A DNA stretch of 64,000 nucleotides, from assembly GCA_025738555.1 (NCBI GenBank), contig JAOVFP010000001.1, forward strand, positions 124,001 to 188,000, read 5' to 3'. Within the stretch, counting starts at the first letter, position 1, and each line of letters opens with the position of its first letter. Below, piece after piece: positions 45,197-57,989 of the stretch. The notes under the pieces were generated by a model, which saw only the letters and a program-made list of their open reading frames with translations, ran no database searches and was not told where the DNA came from. The position numbers and the translations under genes are program-made. This DNA is from Cyathus striatus. Its lineage: Eukaryota > Basidiomycota > Agaricomycetes > Agaricales > Nidulariaceae.

Positions 45197-47953
45197 TCAC
45201 ACGTACCGTTTGGTCTTGATATTAGAAACAGGTACATTAGCTTGAGGACGCTTACCCAGGACTTTGTTCCCACCGAATTGCTTCAGAACCCAACAAAGGT
45301 CTTGAACGATCATCCAGAGATCTGAATCGTTGTCACCTTGCTTTTCAGGGAGGCTAACTGCCCGTGTCCACCATGATAGGCCAATAATAACTGTATGGAT
45401 ACCAGAAGCACCCCCTTTTCGAAGTTCTGACCATGTTTCTTCCGCAGGAGCATTTCTACTGTATTCTCCATTCGGAAGGATACGCCACGATGGTTGGAGC
45501 ATAGTCCACCACAAGCGGAAGCGACAACCAAAGTCATGGCCATCAACGATGGTGGGCTCATGTCTCTTACGGATATTCTTTCTGATCCAAGATGTTACTT
45601 CGTTGGGTCTAGACTCCGTTGTCAGTTTCTGTATTACAATAGTCATGTCAGTATATTAATAACACGACAGTATGAGAAATTTTACCCCTGCTGAATAACA
45701 TTCCTTCTCGAACACAAAATACTCCACAAGCAATCTTTGCCAATCCTGTCTATCGGAAACATCGCTGAGATACACACCTATTGACGATGTAAGATGTTTT
45801 GGCAAACATTCAAGATCTGGAGTGCTGGGGACTGGAACGATAAGGAACACTAATATTAACTACCATAACCTGGGTAGTACATGGATCGCATACCTGGAGG
45901 ACATTCAGGGATATTCTCTTCGACTGGTAGAGATGACTCATGGTTACCATCAAATGTCGTAGAAACACTGGGTGCTGCTGCTGCAGTGTTAACCTCAGGA
46001 GTGAGAGGTGCAGACAAAGGAGTAGGCACAGCATGCGCAGTGGAATTAACATCAGTAGCAAGAGGTGCAGGTGAAGGAATAGGCACACTGTCTGCAGGTG
46101 GGGTGATTGGCATTCCTGGAGACGTAGAAATTGGCTCCTCAACTGCAGAATCTGGTGAGATGACTTTAGTTGAGCTTGTCTAAAGGGGAATAGTGTGCGC
46201 TCAGATCATCAATTCTGTATCTAAAAATATGATAACTCACAATTTGAACTTCAGATCCAGCATTCCTATTTTGTGCAGCACTGGAATTCATCAGATTTGA
46301 GGATTAAGCACACCCTTATATGAAGCACAACACTTACTTTTTGGTGGCTTGCCGGGCAGAAGTTCGCCTTTCAGATATAGGTCGCTCAATCTTCTTCCGA
46401 GGTGCATGTGATTTCTTTTTCTTGCCCTCCAATTCCTCTTGTATTGCAATATACTGAGGATCCGAGTAGATCAGTTCACGTAGAACCTTCTCATTTTGAG
46501 CCTTGTACTGCATCTTCAGCCGTTCGTATTCAGATCTTTTGCTTGGTTTCGATGGTACAGTACTGCCTTGATCATCATTATCCTGGTCTGCAGGGTCTTT
46601 GTCAATACAATATCGATTGGAATCATTGGATCACATGGAAATTTACCAGTATCCTCCATATTAACATCACTTCCAACTGAATCCTGATCAGTGAGGATTT
46701 GATCATTGCTGCCCTCGTTGTTACCACATTGAGATGCTGTTGCACCATCTGGTATATTGCATTCAGGCTGGCTCTTTCCATCTTCAGTGTTTAAAGAACC
46801 TTCTGAGGCATCGAGCGCTCTCTTAGCACGTTCTTGAGGTGCTAGGCAATGTATATAAGTAAAAACTTATAATTGCATCAATAAATCAACGTACTAAATA
46901 CATCATGAAGGAATGCATCGTATTTCATTGAAATCTGTTCCATAAACCGCTCTTTTCCAATGTAGGCTTCAAAATCTTTTCCGTCCTCCATTTCACCAGT
47001 ATTGTGTCTAGGAAATTAATATATAAGTTAAACAAAGATTGAAGTTTGAGACATACATAATACTAGAAATACGCCCATTTTCACTAGGCAATGGACCACC
47101 GAGCATAAATGTAATGCACCAGCCAGTCTGTCGCCGAATTGATTCAGCATACACAGCAAGTGTTCGCGGTAGCATTTCAATTGCTCTAGAGAAACAAGTA
47201 TATGTCAAAATCAACGAAATTGTATGTTATAAAGGTCGTTAAAACTTACTTTTCATAGGCAGCATTACCTTCCTCTGCAGTCGATACCTTATCACTGTGA
47301 TCTTGAACTAAGTTTAGCATGTCATCATCCTCCTCACTGTACCTCTCTCGCATGAATGCATTCATGAAACAGAAGCGATTCTTATCTAGTGGCACCCCTG
47401 GGTGTTCCTGCTTCCATGTCGCCTGATAGTATGACCACTCAATATCAATAATCCCCTTCCAAATCGATCTGTATGTAAGAGAGTGATAGGCTTCAACTGG
47501 CTGCATCATTCGTTGCTTCTTTAAAGATAGAATCTCTGATTTCTTCACTTTCTTCGGGGTTCCATTCGCAGCTGGAGTTTTTGCAACGGAAGGACGCTTT
47601 GTATTCCTGAACCAGGAATGAATTCGCTGAAATAAAATCAGAATGCAACATTAGGTGATAAAAAGTGAAAGCACTCACAGCATCCTGCTTTCTACGCAAG
47701 TCCTCTGGTGATCCAACAAGCTGTACCTTGTTTCCTTTCTTGTCCCTCGGAGGACAGATACCCCACTTTTCGAAGAAAGTCTCGCAGCAATCGATATAGA
47801 ATGTCTTCCGTGCTGTGCGATTCGGGAAGATGACAAGATATTCTGCAAACCGTTCCTTCAACCAGGCTTCCTGATCGAGCTCTGCCCATTTTTTACCTAG
47901 TATATCATTAAATCATGGACAAGGTCGAGTACGTTATAAGGTTTACCTGGCAT
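45197..47953 (-). CDS. Companion protein of KDZ transposon, uncharacterised Agaricomycete family
   Basis: Multi-exon minus-strand gene. Start ATG at 47953 (MPG, tiny first exon, intron to about 47897), then KKWAELDQEAWLKERF, CCETFFEKWGICPPRDKKGN, an intron, IHSWFRNTKR, PVEAYHSLTYRSIWKGII near 47480, then EMLPRTLAVYAESIRRQTGW and FMLGGPLPSENGRISS near 47060-47170, then EDGKDFEAYIGKERFMEQ near 46950. A low-complexity acidic/proline-rich middle follows (46800-45850). The last domain is SRPNEVTSWIRKNIRKRH, FRLWWTMLQPSWR and TWSELRKGGASGIHTVIIGLSWW, ending near 45197. I know both domains from very common hypothetical proteins of mushrooms. Function is unknown. Divergent arrangement with the transposase inside one element suggests an accessory transposition protein. 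Part of the middle reads with a TAA/TGA in places, so exon joins or integrity are uncertain. Confidence 0.6.
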
Positions 47954-49544
47954 ATCGTTAAGCCGTAGACAAGGACAGGTACTGTATAAGGTATAAAGAC
48001 TTGAGATGAGAACAACAGGGTATGAGTAGGGAGAATGACAGAAGTTGGGTAAGAGAGAGCTGGAGGGTATTACTGAGAGGGGGGGGGTAGTAATGGACAT
48101 GACAGAGTTAAGCCACCTGAAGCTTTATGAGGCCAGAAGAGGTCCGTGCACTTCAGCTTAGTCTCAGTATCACATCGACGCTAGAGTTTAGTGTTACGAT
48201 CTTAGCTTCGTGATAGAACTGTATTTCACAATCCTAGTGCGCAGTTTGACATGGGTAGGCGTCGGGTACTTCTTCCGATGTATAGGTAATTGATTCTCTC
48301 TATTTTCAGGCCAAATTATCATTCCGCAGCTCTATGTAACCTCCTTTAAGCCGAAACATCAGTGGATTTCCTCATGTATATGCAATATTGAGTTGTTAAT
48401 CTATCGAAATTATCGTTTGGAGAATCACCAATACCTCACCATGATTAATCAGTTTAACTCTAGCCTATAGCCTGTAGTGCTGACATCATAGCTTTTGTTC
48501 ACCACCTATAAGCAACGAAGCAGTTTACCAGAACCATGACGCTTCATTGCAAGACCTTGACATTGATCACAAGTATAAGATCCCTGTCTCGAGCCGAGTA
48601 CTGATTAAGTGCTTCTAATCACATTAATCCTATTACAAACCCTGAGAATTATATTCAAAACGTTCACAAGTCACTGGAAACTTCTATGTCATCCCAAATT
48701 ACTTATACTTGAAACCACATACCTGTAGAGCAGGCGTTCTGCCTGCATGGTGGAATCGACATATTGACGAGTTCTATAGATGCATTTAGTCACGTGACTC
48801 ATGACGTAGTTGAACCTCGAGCGTGTATGCATCGCCAACCCAATGCCAACCATCCCTCACCTCTGCTCGCACAACTGCTCTTGAAGTCAGACAAAGCTCC
48901 CCCCAACAACCAAAGAAATATGACATTAGCGATACACCCAAACACTCAGATATGCGTATGCAAAGCTAGAGAGTCTGGAACTCGCTCACAAGTGAGAGAT
49001 CTAAATGTCAACATCTCATCCTCACTTGTCCAACATCGCTACAATTGTTCACTTCTACCCTATCACCTTCTCTTCTCTTCACACTTTACATACAAAATCC
49101 TCCACTATCTCCCCTTGAAACACTCATCTACCAGCTATCACATTTCTTGGCCTTAAGAAATTTTTATCCGCTCCTTTTGGTATAATTATCTATCTTTTTC
49201 CTATATAAACCATGTATCTAGCTCTCTAAGAATTCAACGAACTTCGCCCCTCCATTTAAGCTCGCTCTTAGCCCCTCTTTTCGTGTCTTGTCATCATCTC
49301 TGTCATTCTTTATCGCCTTCTTTCGCTCTCAACTCTTGCTGCAAGTTCACTCATTCAGAAACACACAAGCACTCCATTTCGAAGTTCTGACTCTCATTGC
49401 GTCATCGTTCCCCTCGTTTACGTCGCTAACACCCTTCTTCTCAACCTTAGGACCTTAACGCTGCACGGATGCGTCAGCAGCTCACATTCCTTTGATTAGG
49501 ATCCTTCAACCCACCTCTTCCTCTTCAACAACCACGACCTCATC
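47954..49544. promoter_or_regulatory. Divergent intergenic region between companion gene and transposase
   Basis: About 1.6 kb separating two genes that point away from each other, so it must hold both promoters. The part next to the companion gene (about 48130-48340, with GCCAAATTATCATTCCGCAGCT) recurs in inverted orientation at about 57150-57330 in front of the truncated gene copy, which marks it as the conserved 5' flank of that gene. A frame at 48764-49156 is not recognised. Confidence 0.5.
49203..49210 (+). promoter_or_regulatory. TATA-like box before the CxC2-KDZ transposase
   Basis: TATATAAA, 335 bp before the ATG at 49545, followed by a long pyrimidine-rich leader (TCTTCTC, CTCTTTC), a common feature of fungal promoters/5' leaders. 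Confidence 0.35.
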
Positions 49545-52500
49545 ATGTCTAAATCTAACAAATCCACAGCTCGAAAACCATCAAAACGTATTTGCCTTCC
49601 AAAGATTCGTCCAGCATTTAATCCAAATGCGCATTCTGATACTTCATTGAGCTCAGATATCTCTTTTATACATACCATTCAATCCAGTGCATCTGGTGGA
49701 CGCTCAAACCACAGAGTTACAACTCTTATACGGGAGTCAGCAACATCAGTGAACAAATCTCCTTCTGAAGCTTCTTTCCCTTCCTCTGTCAACATAGATA
49801 TTAATGCATCTGAACTACCCTCTGGTTCTGCGCATGAAGAGCCATCAAATATGAATCGGAAGCGAAAGCGAAAGCCAATCAACACCATGAAGGTATGTAA
49901 TATTACTTAGTTGTCCATAAACAGAACAGTACAATTCTTATGCCAACTGTAGTCTAAACTTGAAGAGTGGGTATCGCTTCGGGACAGTACTTTGGACGAG
50001 TTACTTCGACATGATGGATTACTTCAGTCAACATGTCAACAATGTTCTAATACACCAATGGAGAACTACTTCAGATGCATAGATTGTGGCCATGGGACGG
50101 CAGTATATTGTAAGGATTGTATACTGGCAACTCACCGTCATCTAGAACTTCATCGAGTAGAGGTATGTATTGAAATTACTACCAATATCACTTATCAGCA
50201 AAGATTATTAACAATATAATAGATATGGAACAAGAAGTTTTTTGAGAAAGTATCACTTGCAAGTTTGGGTCTCCGTGTTCAGCTTGGCCATGATGGCGCA
50301 CCTTGTCCTCATCCAGCCCAGGGTCCATCACATTTTATAGTCTTTGACATGTCCGGAGCACATCAAGTGTGTATTGACTATTGTGACTGTCGAGAAGATA
50401 ATATTTCCCAACGAAGAATTCAGCTTCTTCGAAAGAGATGGTTTCCGGCTACTCTTTCACAACCTCGAACAGCTTTCACATTTGAATGCCTTGATACGTT
50501 CCATGAAAGCTCCCTACAAGGAAAGGGAAATCTATTTGACTTTTACCATATGCTCCTTCGCAAGACTGATAATGCAAATATTAATCAACCAATTGTAGGT
50601 TTCAATTTTGAACTATTTATAAAATTGTATCTCATTTATTAACTTTATATAAACAGTATCGATACAAAGAAATCCGTCGTGTGTTTCGCCTTTGGCGAAA
50701 TTTGATGGCATTAGGGGAAATCAAACCTGCCCTCTTGGCAAAACGAAATGATCAGCGGTCGAAACAAAACAACTTCCCACGGAAACAAAAGAAAGGACGC
50801 GAAGTCGTTTCGAGGCAATCTTGTTACGAGCACTCTTAGTCGATTGTGTCGGAGCTTGAAGTTGAAGTAAGCGACTGCTTGGCTCACTCGGACTCAGAGG
50901 TGCACGCGTGAACTCCTGTCACCACATTGCACGCGCATCAACTAACTTTAATCCCAGATGAAACTCCGCCGGAGCCATCAGCCATTTGTTTCGATACGAT
51001 GTGGGGGTGTCAAACCTCGGTCGGAACAAAACGAAGTTCCCACGTAACAAAAAAACTGCTTGGCGTAACAAAACAGCCAGGTTTGATTTCCCCTATTGAA
51101 GCGATCTGGGCGTGGTCACGATCCAAAAGGAGTTGGCAGCACATCTGCGGGAGAATTAGTTGTTGAGTGTCCTGCATGCCCCCAAATTGGTCGTAACATT
51201 CCTGAGAATTGGCATGACTCTGGACCATTATTGTACGTCTAATCTTTCAGTTGGAGATCTAATACTAAATTCAGAATTAGATATCTGTATACATTATTTC
51301 TTGCTGTCGATGCAAATTTTAAACTAAAAGGAAAAGATCGTAAATTACAAGACATTGATCTCATTGGAAACACCGGTGTATTTGTCGATGAGACATCATA
51401 CCAGAAGCATATTAGTGAATACAGGGATGAAAAAGAGGTACAGTACTTTTCATTTTCACATATTACATAAATCATTCATATATATGTCTAGATTAATACT
51501 TGTCAGTCAGAACATGATGCAATTATGAGGGCTGGAACTCGCTCTACAGCATCATATGCTGTCAGTGGTACAGCTCTTGTCCTGTGCTCTCGACACTCTC
51601 TTGTACGTAAGAACGGAGTTGGAGATCTGCAAAAAGGAGAAAAGTTAGTGATACACTTACATTTGGTGTAGCATTGCACACAATCTTACTACTATTTTTC
51701 AGATACTGCAATGTGGACTTCGCAATATTCTCTTCCTTAATCGATGTTGGGCTTGCACGTGTACTACTTACGTATGACATTGCATGTCAGTGGTCTAAGC
51801 GATGGAAGGAGCGAATTAAGGCACTTCCAGAGCATATGCAGCTAGCCGATCTGACAGAACTTCAAACTGCAATTCCGAGTTGGCATATCAATGGTCATGG
51901 AGAGTTTTGTCGAAGAACATTTTGTCTTGGTTACATGAAAGGTGTTGGAAGAACGTGTGGAGAAGAAATCGAGAGCAGCTGGTACCATACCAACCCACTT
52001 GCTGCTAGCGTGCGAGAGATGACACCTGCATCACGTCATGAGACGCTAAATGATCACTGGATTGGATGGAACTTCCGCAAAATTGCTGGTTTTTGTAAGC
52101 TAGACTTCGCATTTTATGAATATTAAAATTTGACCACGTTTTTGTGCTACAGCGGATGCATTTCTAAGAAAATTAAATGAATCTATTATCATGATGAAGA
52201 AGCATGAAGATATCTTTCATCGCTTTTCAGATACTTTTGATGCAAAACTTATTGCTGAGTGGACATCCATGGTGGAACGATGGGAAACAGATCCAACAGC
52301 ACCCAATCCGTATGAAGAACCTGAAAACAGTATGTCTATTTTCGACTAATTTGATCCATACATATTAACTTTTATTGAAGGTCAAATGCTTCAACAAATT
52401 CGCCTTGAACTTTCACAAGAAGAATCAGCAAATATAACTGCTGGTATCAAACCAGCACACAAAATGTCAATGACAGGGTTTTTAACAACAGGAATGGATC

Positions 52501-53394
52501 TTGAAGACCAACAGTATGTACACCACTCTCTATTACCAAATATATACCTAATATATCATTCCAGGTACCGACTTCGGTATGAATTAGCAAACCGAAAAGT
52601 ATCTACTGTGAAAAAGCAAGCAGATGTACAGGAAAAGCGTAATGCCCTGTTAACAAGAGTAATAAACTGGCGTCAAGCTCAATTAGCTTACACGCCTCAT
52701 GCCGCTGTCTTTATTGCTTCATCATCTGCACTTGATGAGAATGGCATGGCACGTGCTGACAATATCGAGCAAACTTCTTTGTTTATGCCTTCGGCACTAC
52801 CTCCACATATACGTTCTGTTTCGGAGATGAAGCAAATCTGTAAAATGGAGAGTCGACTTCGTTTGGGTGGGGCATATGATGCGTTATCTGACATTCGCAA
52901 ACTTCGTCGGAATGCCCAGTGGCTTTGGCACTTTAAAAAAGTTAATATTGCTGGGATGGGCAATGGGCCAAACACATGAACACTATCCATATATGTCCAG
53001 ATGAGTCACAAAATCGATCATGCTGCTCATCGATATCGACAAGCATATTCTGCTCTATTGTGCCTTGATCCTGATGGAGAATGGAGAGAGCACTTGAAGC
53101 CGCTTAGAAAAGAAGACATCCATGGACCAGGAAAGGGACCTGAAGATGAAAATATCAGCAATGGCCGTTATGAAACCTCATGGATTTGGCTCGTTCCAAG
53201 CGCAGGGAAAAGGGACATGCCAACAGAAGAGGAGGTAAACTGTACAATGCGGATTGATTGGATGAAACAGCGTGCAAGAATGATGCGCTGGACAGAGGAG
53301 TACCAACTTGTTCAGGAGGAAATGAGGCGAGTGTTGACATGGTTCGACTGGAAGGCTGATTGGTGGAAACAACAAACTTCACGTCGAAATAACG
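49545..53394 (+). pseudogene. CxC2-KDZ transposase, broken by MITE, TGA stop and terminal insertion
   Basis: Exons follow one another with short introns (for example 49892-49950 and 50161-50220). The N-terminus is basic with RKRKRK. The CxC2 zinc cluster (50030-50160) has TCQQCSNTPMENYFRCIDCG and YCKDCILATHRHLELH. A second part has FIVFDMSGAHQVCIDYCDC and RRWFPATLSQPRTAFTF-like text. The catalytic RNase-H-like core has LFLAVDANFKLK (first Asp near 51311), LLTYDIACQW (near 51771), PSWHINGHGEFC, and GEEIESSWYHTNPL with Glu near 51966, then SVREMTPASRHETLNDHW. The C-terminal helical part runs to WKADWWKQQTSRRN. Defects: a 380-bp MITE at 50714-51093, TGA at 52977-52979 after NGPNT, and loss of the tail from 53395. 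The family is the Kyakuja-Dileera-Zisupton transposases, which cut and paste DNA. Confidence 0.85.
50714..51093. mobile_element. 380-bp TA-flanked MITE inside a transposase exon
   Basis: Ends GGGGAAATCAAACCTG and the inverse CAGGTTTGATTTCCCC, flanked by TA at 50712-50713 and 51094-51095 (Tc1/mariner-type). The inside is also partly palindromic (CGGTCGAAACAAAACAACTTCCCACG on one side, inverse-like GGTCGGAACAAAACGAAGTT on the other). Precise removal with one TA joins NLMAL to LKRSGRGHDPKG in frame, matching the family, which fixes the boundaries. Confidence 0.88.
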
Positions 53395-54969
53395 GGGCAG
53401 CAAGAAATTTCCGGGCACGCACAAAAGTGAGCGTGAGTTGAGCGTGCACGCTCAGGGTCTGCGCGTGGAAATTCGACCCTGAGCGTGAATAATATATACT
53501 TGAGCGTGAATAATATTTAAGTGAGCGTGAAGCAATATAAAATTGAGTGAGAAGCTATATGTTGTCATCAATATAATCATAAAGATATACTGTAGCATGT
53601 CCTCCTTATAGTCTATCCTAAAATAATTATATATCATACACCCAGTTTAAGCATGAGCATGGTAGATATTTCTATTCACGCTCATGCATATTTACCATAA
53701 ATTGTGCATGAGTGTTATATTCACGCCCGCACTCGATTTGCTTGAGTTTGAGCATGAGCGTGGTAGGAATATTTATCACGCTCATGCATATTTACTGCTG
53801 CTTGCACAGTATAGCGTGTGCGTGAGTATTATATTCACACTCACACTCGATTTACTTGAGTTTGAGCATGAGCGTGATAGGTATCCCTATTCACGTTCGT
53901 GCATATTCCCAGCAACCAGAGCACGAGCGTGGATAAGAATATATATACGTGTTTACTTTCAATTTAAACAAGTTTGGAAGTGAGCAGGAAATGATGAGCG
54001 TGGATATTCTATGTGAGTGTGAATAAAAGGGCTATCATAAATCAACACCTCTTACATTAATTACTTGATTTACTATTGCATGTATCTAACGAATATATCA
54101 AATAACTTACAAGTAGTACTGACTAATGGAATGGGATAGATCATGTAAGCATGAATATAATATCCTATATGTAAATTCACGTTCATACTCTATTAATCAT
54201 GAGTGTGATATGTCAATGATATGCATTGCTAAACCGCATATCATTTAAATTGAGATAAGCATAAGTGTGAATAGATTACCCTATTCACGCTCATGCTCAT
54301 GGTCAAATTCATCATAATTGAGAGTGAGCATGTGCATGAAGTGAATGCTTATTCACGCTCACACATAAGTATTACAGTTTACACCTGAATTGAAGTGTGG
54401 GTGTGTCTGTTGTACTTAGTATTACTTACTACTCCACCCATGTGTAAGTTAAGTCAAAAGATAAATATATTATTTAATCTTATAAAAATGAATACTCACA
54501 TCATGAGCATGAAGTAAAGACCTTGAGCGTGAATTGACAGACCTTGAGCATGAAAACTCAGACCCTGTGCGTGAAAGTGTGGACCCTGTGCGTGAGATGT
54601 CGACCCTGAGCGTGAAATACAATCTTGAGCGTGATGTGAGCGTGCATGCTCAATGCACACTCACACCTTGAGCGTGAAAAATGAGTGTGCACGTACAAGT
54701 TTGAGCGTGAAATATAAAATTTATTCTTCAATATCTGACATTCCATCTCGCTTAAAAACCTTACTTGCAGTAACAATAAGACTACAGGAGTACAAAAAAA
54801 GTATATATACTTAATTTACATTGTGTTTCGACCCAAAAATAAGCCATTTACAACTAATATATATACCTTGAGCGTGACACGCTCACTTTTGTGCATGAAA
54901 ATTTGGCCTTGAGCGTGGCACGCTCAATCACGCTCACTTTTGTGCGTGCCCGGAATTTTCTATGTGCCC
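53395..54969 (+). mobile_element. 1.58 kb GAGCGTGAA-repeat element, copy 1
   Basis: Ends GGGCAGCAAGAAATTTCC (T1) and, at the right, the inverse of GGGCACATAGAAAATTCC (T2). Both continue with GGGCACGCACAAAAGTGAGC. The inside is dense in GAGCGTGAA/TTCACGCTC words. No coding capacity; frames inside occur identically in copy 2 and are artefacts. Inserted in the last exon of the transposase. Confidence 0.8.
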
Positions 54970-54970
54970 A

Positions 54971-55272
54971 ATTTAAACAAGCACTCTAATGTAAACTATT
55001 TTAGTTCTTAAAAATCGAATTCATCCATACCATTATTATCAATACTTTCACTACCACTTTCTGAGTCGTCATTCTCTTTGTAGCTAGGGACTGATTCAGG
55101 ATTCATCCAATCGTCATCTATCACCTCTCCCTTGTCAACTGCTTGTTCTTCATCCAGTTCGTCAACGACTGTTGAAACTTTGAGTTTATAATGTAATGGC
55201 CAATCCACTTCTATTTCATTCTTCTTCAGGACAGGTAACCACTTCGAGGCACATTTAATCGCCATTTTCTGA
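54971..55272 (-). pseudogene. Displaced, inverted 3' end of the CxC2-KDZ transposase gene
   Basis: The 302-bp unique segment lies between the two inverted copies. Its minus strand reads QKMAIKCASKWLPVLKKNEI, then an acidic tail (DDDWMNPESVP, SESGSESID) ending FDF and TAA. KDZ transposases of this class typically end with a similar FAxxWxPxLK segment and an acidic tail, and the plus-strand gene stops just before such a segment. I therefore infer this is the missing tail, flipped by recombination between the inverted copies. An unrelated small ORF is the alternative. Confidence 0.5.
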
Positions 55273-56850
55273 GGGCACATAGAAAATTCCGGGCACGCAC
55301 AAAAGTGAGCGTGATTGAGCGTGCCATGCTCAAGGCCAAATTTTCATGCACAAAAGTGAGCGTGTCATGCTCAAGGTATATATATTAGTTGTAAATGGCT
55401 TATTTTTGGGTCGAAACACAATGTAAATTAAGTATATATACTTTTTTTGTACTCCTGTAGTCTTATTGTTACTGCAAGTAAGGTTTTTAAGCGAGATGGA
55501 ATGTCAGATATTGAAGAATAAATTTTATATTTCACGCTCAAACTTGTACGTGCACACTCATTTTTCACGCTCAAGGTGTGAGTGTGCATTGAGCATGCAC
55601 GCTCACATCACGCTCAAGATTGTATTTCACGCTCAGGGTCGACATCTCACGCACAGGGTCCACACTTTCACGCACAGGGTCTGAGTTTTCATGCTCAAGG
55701 TCTGTCAATTCACGCTCAAGGTCTTTACTTCATGCTCATGATGTGAGTATTCATTTTTATAAGATTAAATAATATATTTATCTTTTGACTTAACTTACAC
55801 ATGGGTGGAGTAGTAAGTAATACTAAGTACAACAGACACACCCACACTTCAATTCAGGTGTAAACTGTAATACTTATGTGTGAGCGTGAATAAGCATTCA
55901 CTTCATGCACATGCTCACTCTCAATTATGATGAATTTGACCATGAGCATGAGCGTGAATAGGGTAATCTATTCACACTTATGCTTATCTCAATTTAAATG
56001 ATATGCGGTTTAGCAATGCATATCATTGACATATCACACTCATGATTAATAGAGTATGAACGTGAATTTACATATAGGATATTATATTCATGCTTACATG
56101 ATCTATCCCATTCCATTAGTCAGTACTACTTGTAAGTTATTTGATATATTCGTTAGATACATGCAATAGTAAATCAAGTAATTAATGTAAGAGGTGTTGA
56201 TTTATGATAGCCCTTTTATTCACACTCACATAGAATATCCACGCTCATCATTTCCTGCTCACTTCCAAACTTGTTTAAATTGAAAGTAAACACGTATATA
56301 TATTCTTATCCACGCTCGTGCTCTGGTTGCTGGGAATATGCACGAACGTGAATAGGGATACCTATCACGCTCATGCTCAAACTCAAGTAAATCGAGTGTG
56401 AGTGTGAATATAATACTCACGCACACGCTATACTGTGCAAGCAGCAGTAAATATGCATGAGCGTGATAAATATTCCTACCACGCTCATGCTCAAACTCAA
56501 GCAAATCGAAAAGTGCGGGCGTGAATATAACACTCATGCACAATTTATGGTAAATATGCATGAGCGTGAATAGAAATATCTACCACGCTCATGCTTAAAC
56601 TGGGTGTATGATATATAATTATTTTAGGATAGACTATAAGGAGGACATGCTACAGTATATCTTTATGATTATATTGATGACAACATATAGCTTCTCACTC
56701 AATTTTATATTGCTTCACGCTCACTTAAATATTATTCACGCTCAAGTATATATTATTCACGCTCAGGGTCGAATTTCCACGCGCAGACCCTGAGCGTGCA
56801 CGCTCAACTCACGCTCACTTTTGTGCGTGCCTGGAAATTTCTTGCTGCCC
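55273..56850 (-). mobile_element. 1.58 kb GAGCGTGAA-repeat element, copy 2 (inverted)
   Basis: Almost identical reverse complement of 53395-54969, starting with T2 (GGGCACATAG) and ending with T1 (CTTGCTGCCC). Differences are few: a 2-bp insertion near 56513 and single substitutions such as A for G in the T1-adjacent GGGCACG. This points to recent duplication or gene conversion. Confidence 0.8.
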
Positions 56851-56851
56851 A

Positions 56852-57464
56852 TTTAAATTCTCTCGTATCTTAATTTTAGTCTAGTCAGAAGTATTCAACT
56901 ATCTAATATTTTCAAATGACACTTCCTAAATACACTACTTCTAATTAAACTTGCAGATCTTAACCAATGACAAGGTCTTCCAGTGAAGCATCACTGTTCC
57001 AGTCAACTGCTTCATCTCTTATATGGCTAACAAAGTGTAAGTACCGGCCAATGACTCACTGTCTAGTACACACACTACAAGCTACAAGCTAGCATATACA
57101 CTGATAATCTGAGTTAGATTGTATCGCATATCGGCGAGGTGATCATCTGCCTAAAGAAGGTTACATATAGCTGCGGAACGATAATTTGGCCTGAAAATAA
57201 ATAGAGCTAATTGTCCATACATCGGGTGAAGTATCCGACACTTACTTATGTGCACTAGCACTCAGCCAAGACACTAAACTTTAGTGTCAATGTGATCTTC
57301 AGAATAAGCAGAAGTGCACGGACCTTGTTCGACTTCATATAGCATCCAATAGCTCGCTACTACCCACTTTCCCCCCTACCTCAGCCAAGCCGCCTACCAA
57401 CCCCATTGCTCCCCATACCCAATTATCTTCTATACAGTGCTCTATCGTATCAAATCTTAACGTT
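56852..57464. other. Sequence between the twin palindrome and the truncated companion copy
   Basis: The left part is the presumed 3' flank of the transposase gene. The right part (about 57150-57464) mirrors the 5' flank of the companion gene (48130-48350), including GATAATTTGGCCTGAAAATA. No separate gene is seen. Confidence 0.5.
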
Positions 57465-57780
57465 ATGCCAGGAAGATGGACAGGGTTCGATCAGGAGGCC
57501 TGGCTGCAGGAAAGATTTGCTACCTATTTCATTGTTTTCCCAAATTGCACATCACGCAAGGCATTTTATACCGACAGCTGTCAGGTGTTCTTCGAGAAGT
57601 GGGGTATCTGTCCTCTGAAGGACAAGAAGGGTAACACGGTACAGCTTGTTGGAACACCTGAGGAGTTGCATAGAATGCAGGAGAGTGTGAGTACTGGCAC
57701 TTTCTATTACCCATTAAGATATTCCAATTTTTATTACAGCGTATCCATTCATGGTTCAGGAACAATAAGCGCCATTAAAT
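57465..57780 (+). pseudogene. Truncated second copy of the companion gene (5' exons only)
   Basis: MPGRWTGFDQEAWLQERF, CQVFFEKWGICPLKDKKGN and LVGTPEELHRMQES parallel the start of the minus-strand companion gene. A 51-bp intron (57688-57738, GTGAGT...ACAG) leads to RIHSWFRNNKR and a stop at about 57770. The rest of the gene is missing and the right TIR begins soon after. This gene fragment therefore belongs to an inverted duplication of the element's left end, in which the gene body was deleted. Confidence 0.7.
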
Positions 57781-57989
57781 CGTTTCCCATTGGGTTAGAA
57801 TCATGCACTCCCTGAGCCGCAATCTGCAAACATGCCATCGATTTACAGTCATCCCAGCTCACAGATATGTTATACACTCTTAGAATAATTGATTTCATTA
57901 GTATTATATTCGTGTCGACAGGCAATGACCTGTACATAGATATAACATCAATTTCCACTGAATTTATGAATGATTTCTTTCTATATTTA

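Noticed and set aside
464..53000. TGA recoding (mitochondrial-type code) as explanation for TGA inside coding regions
   Set aside because: Intact genes here (RT, tyrosine recombinase, KDZ-type transposase) use TGG for Trp and end or continue normally, and most TGA codons fall at arginine positions. Decay from CGA explains them better.
53452..56793. Paired small frames at 53452-53637/56608-56793, 53684-53983/56259-56561 and 54558-54776/55466-55684
   Set aside because: They are identical pairs from the two inverted copies of a repeat element and read only its GAGCGTGAA words.
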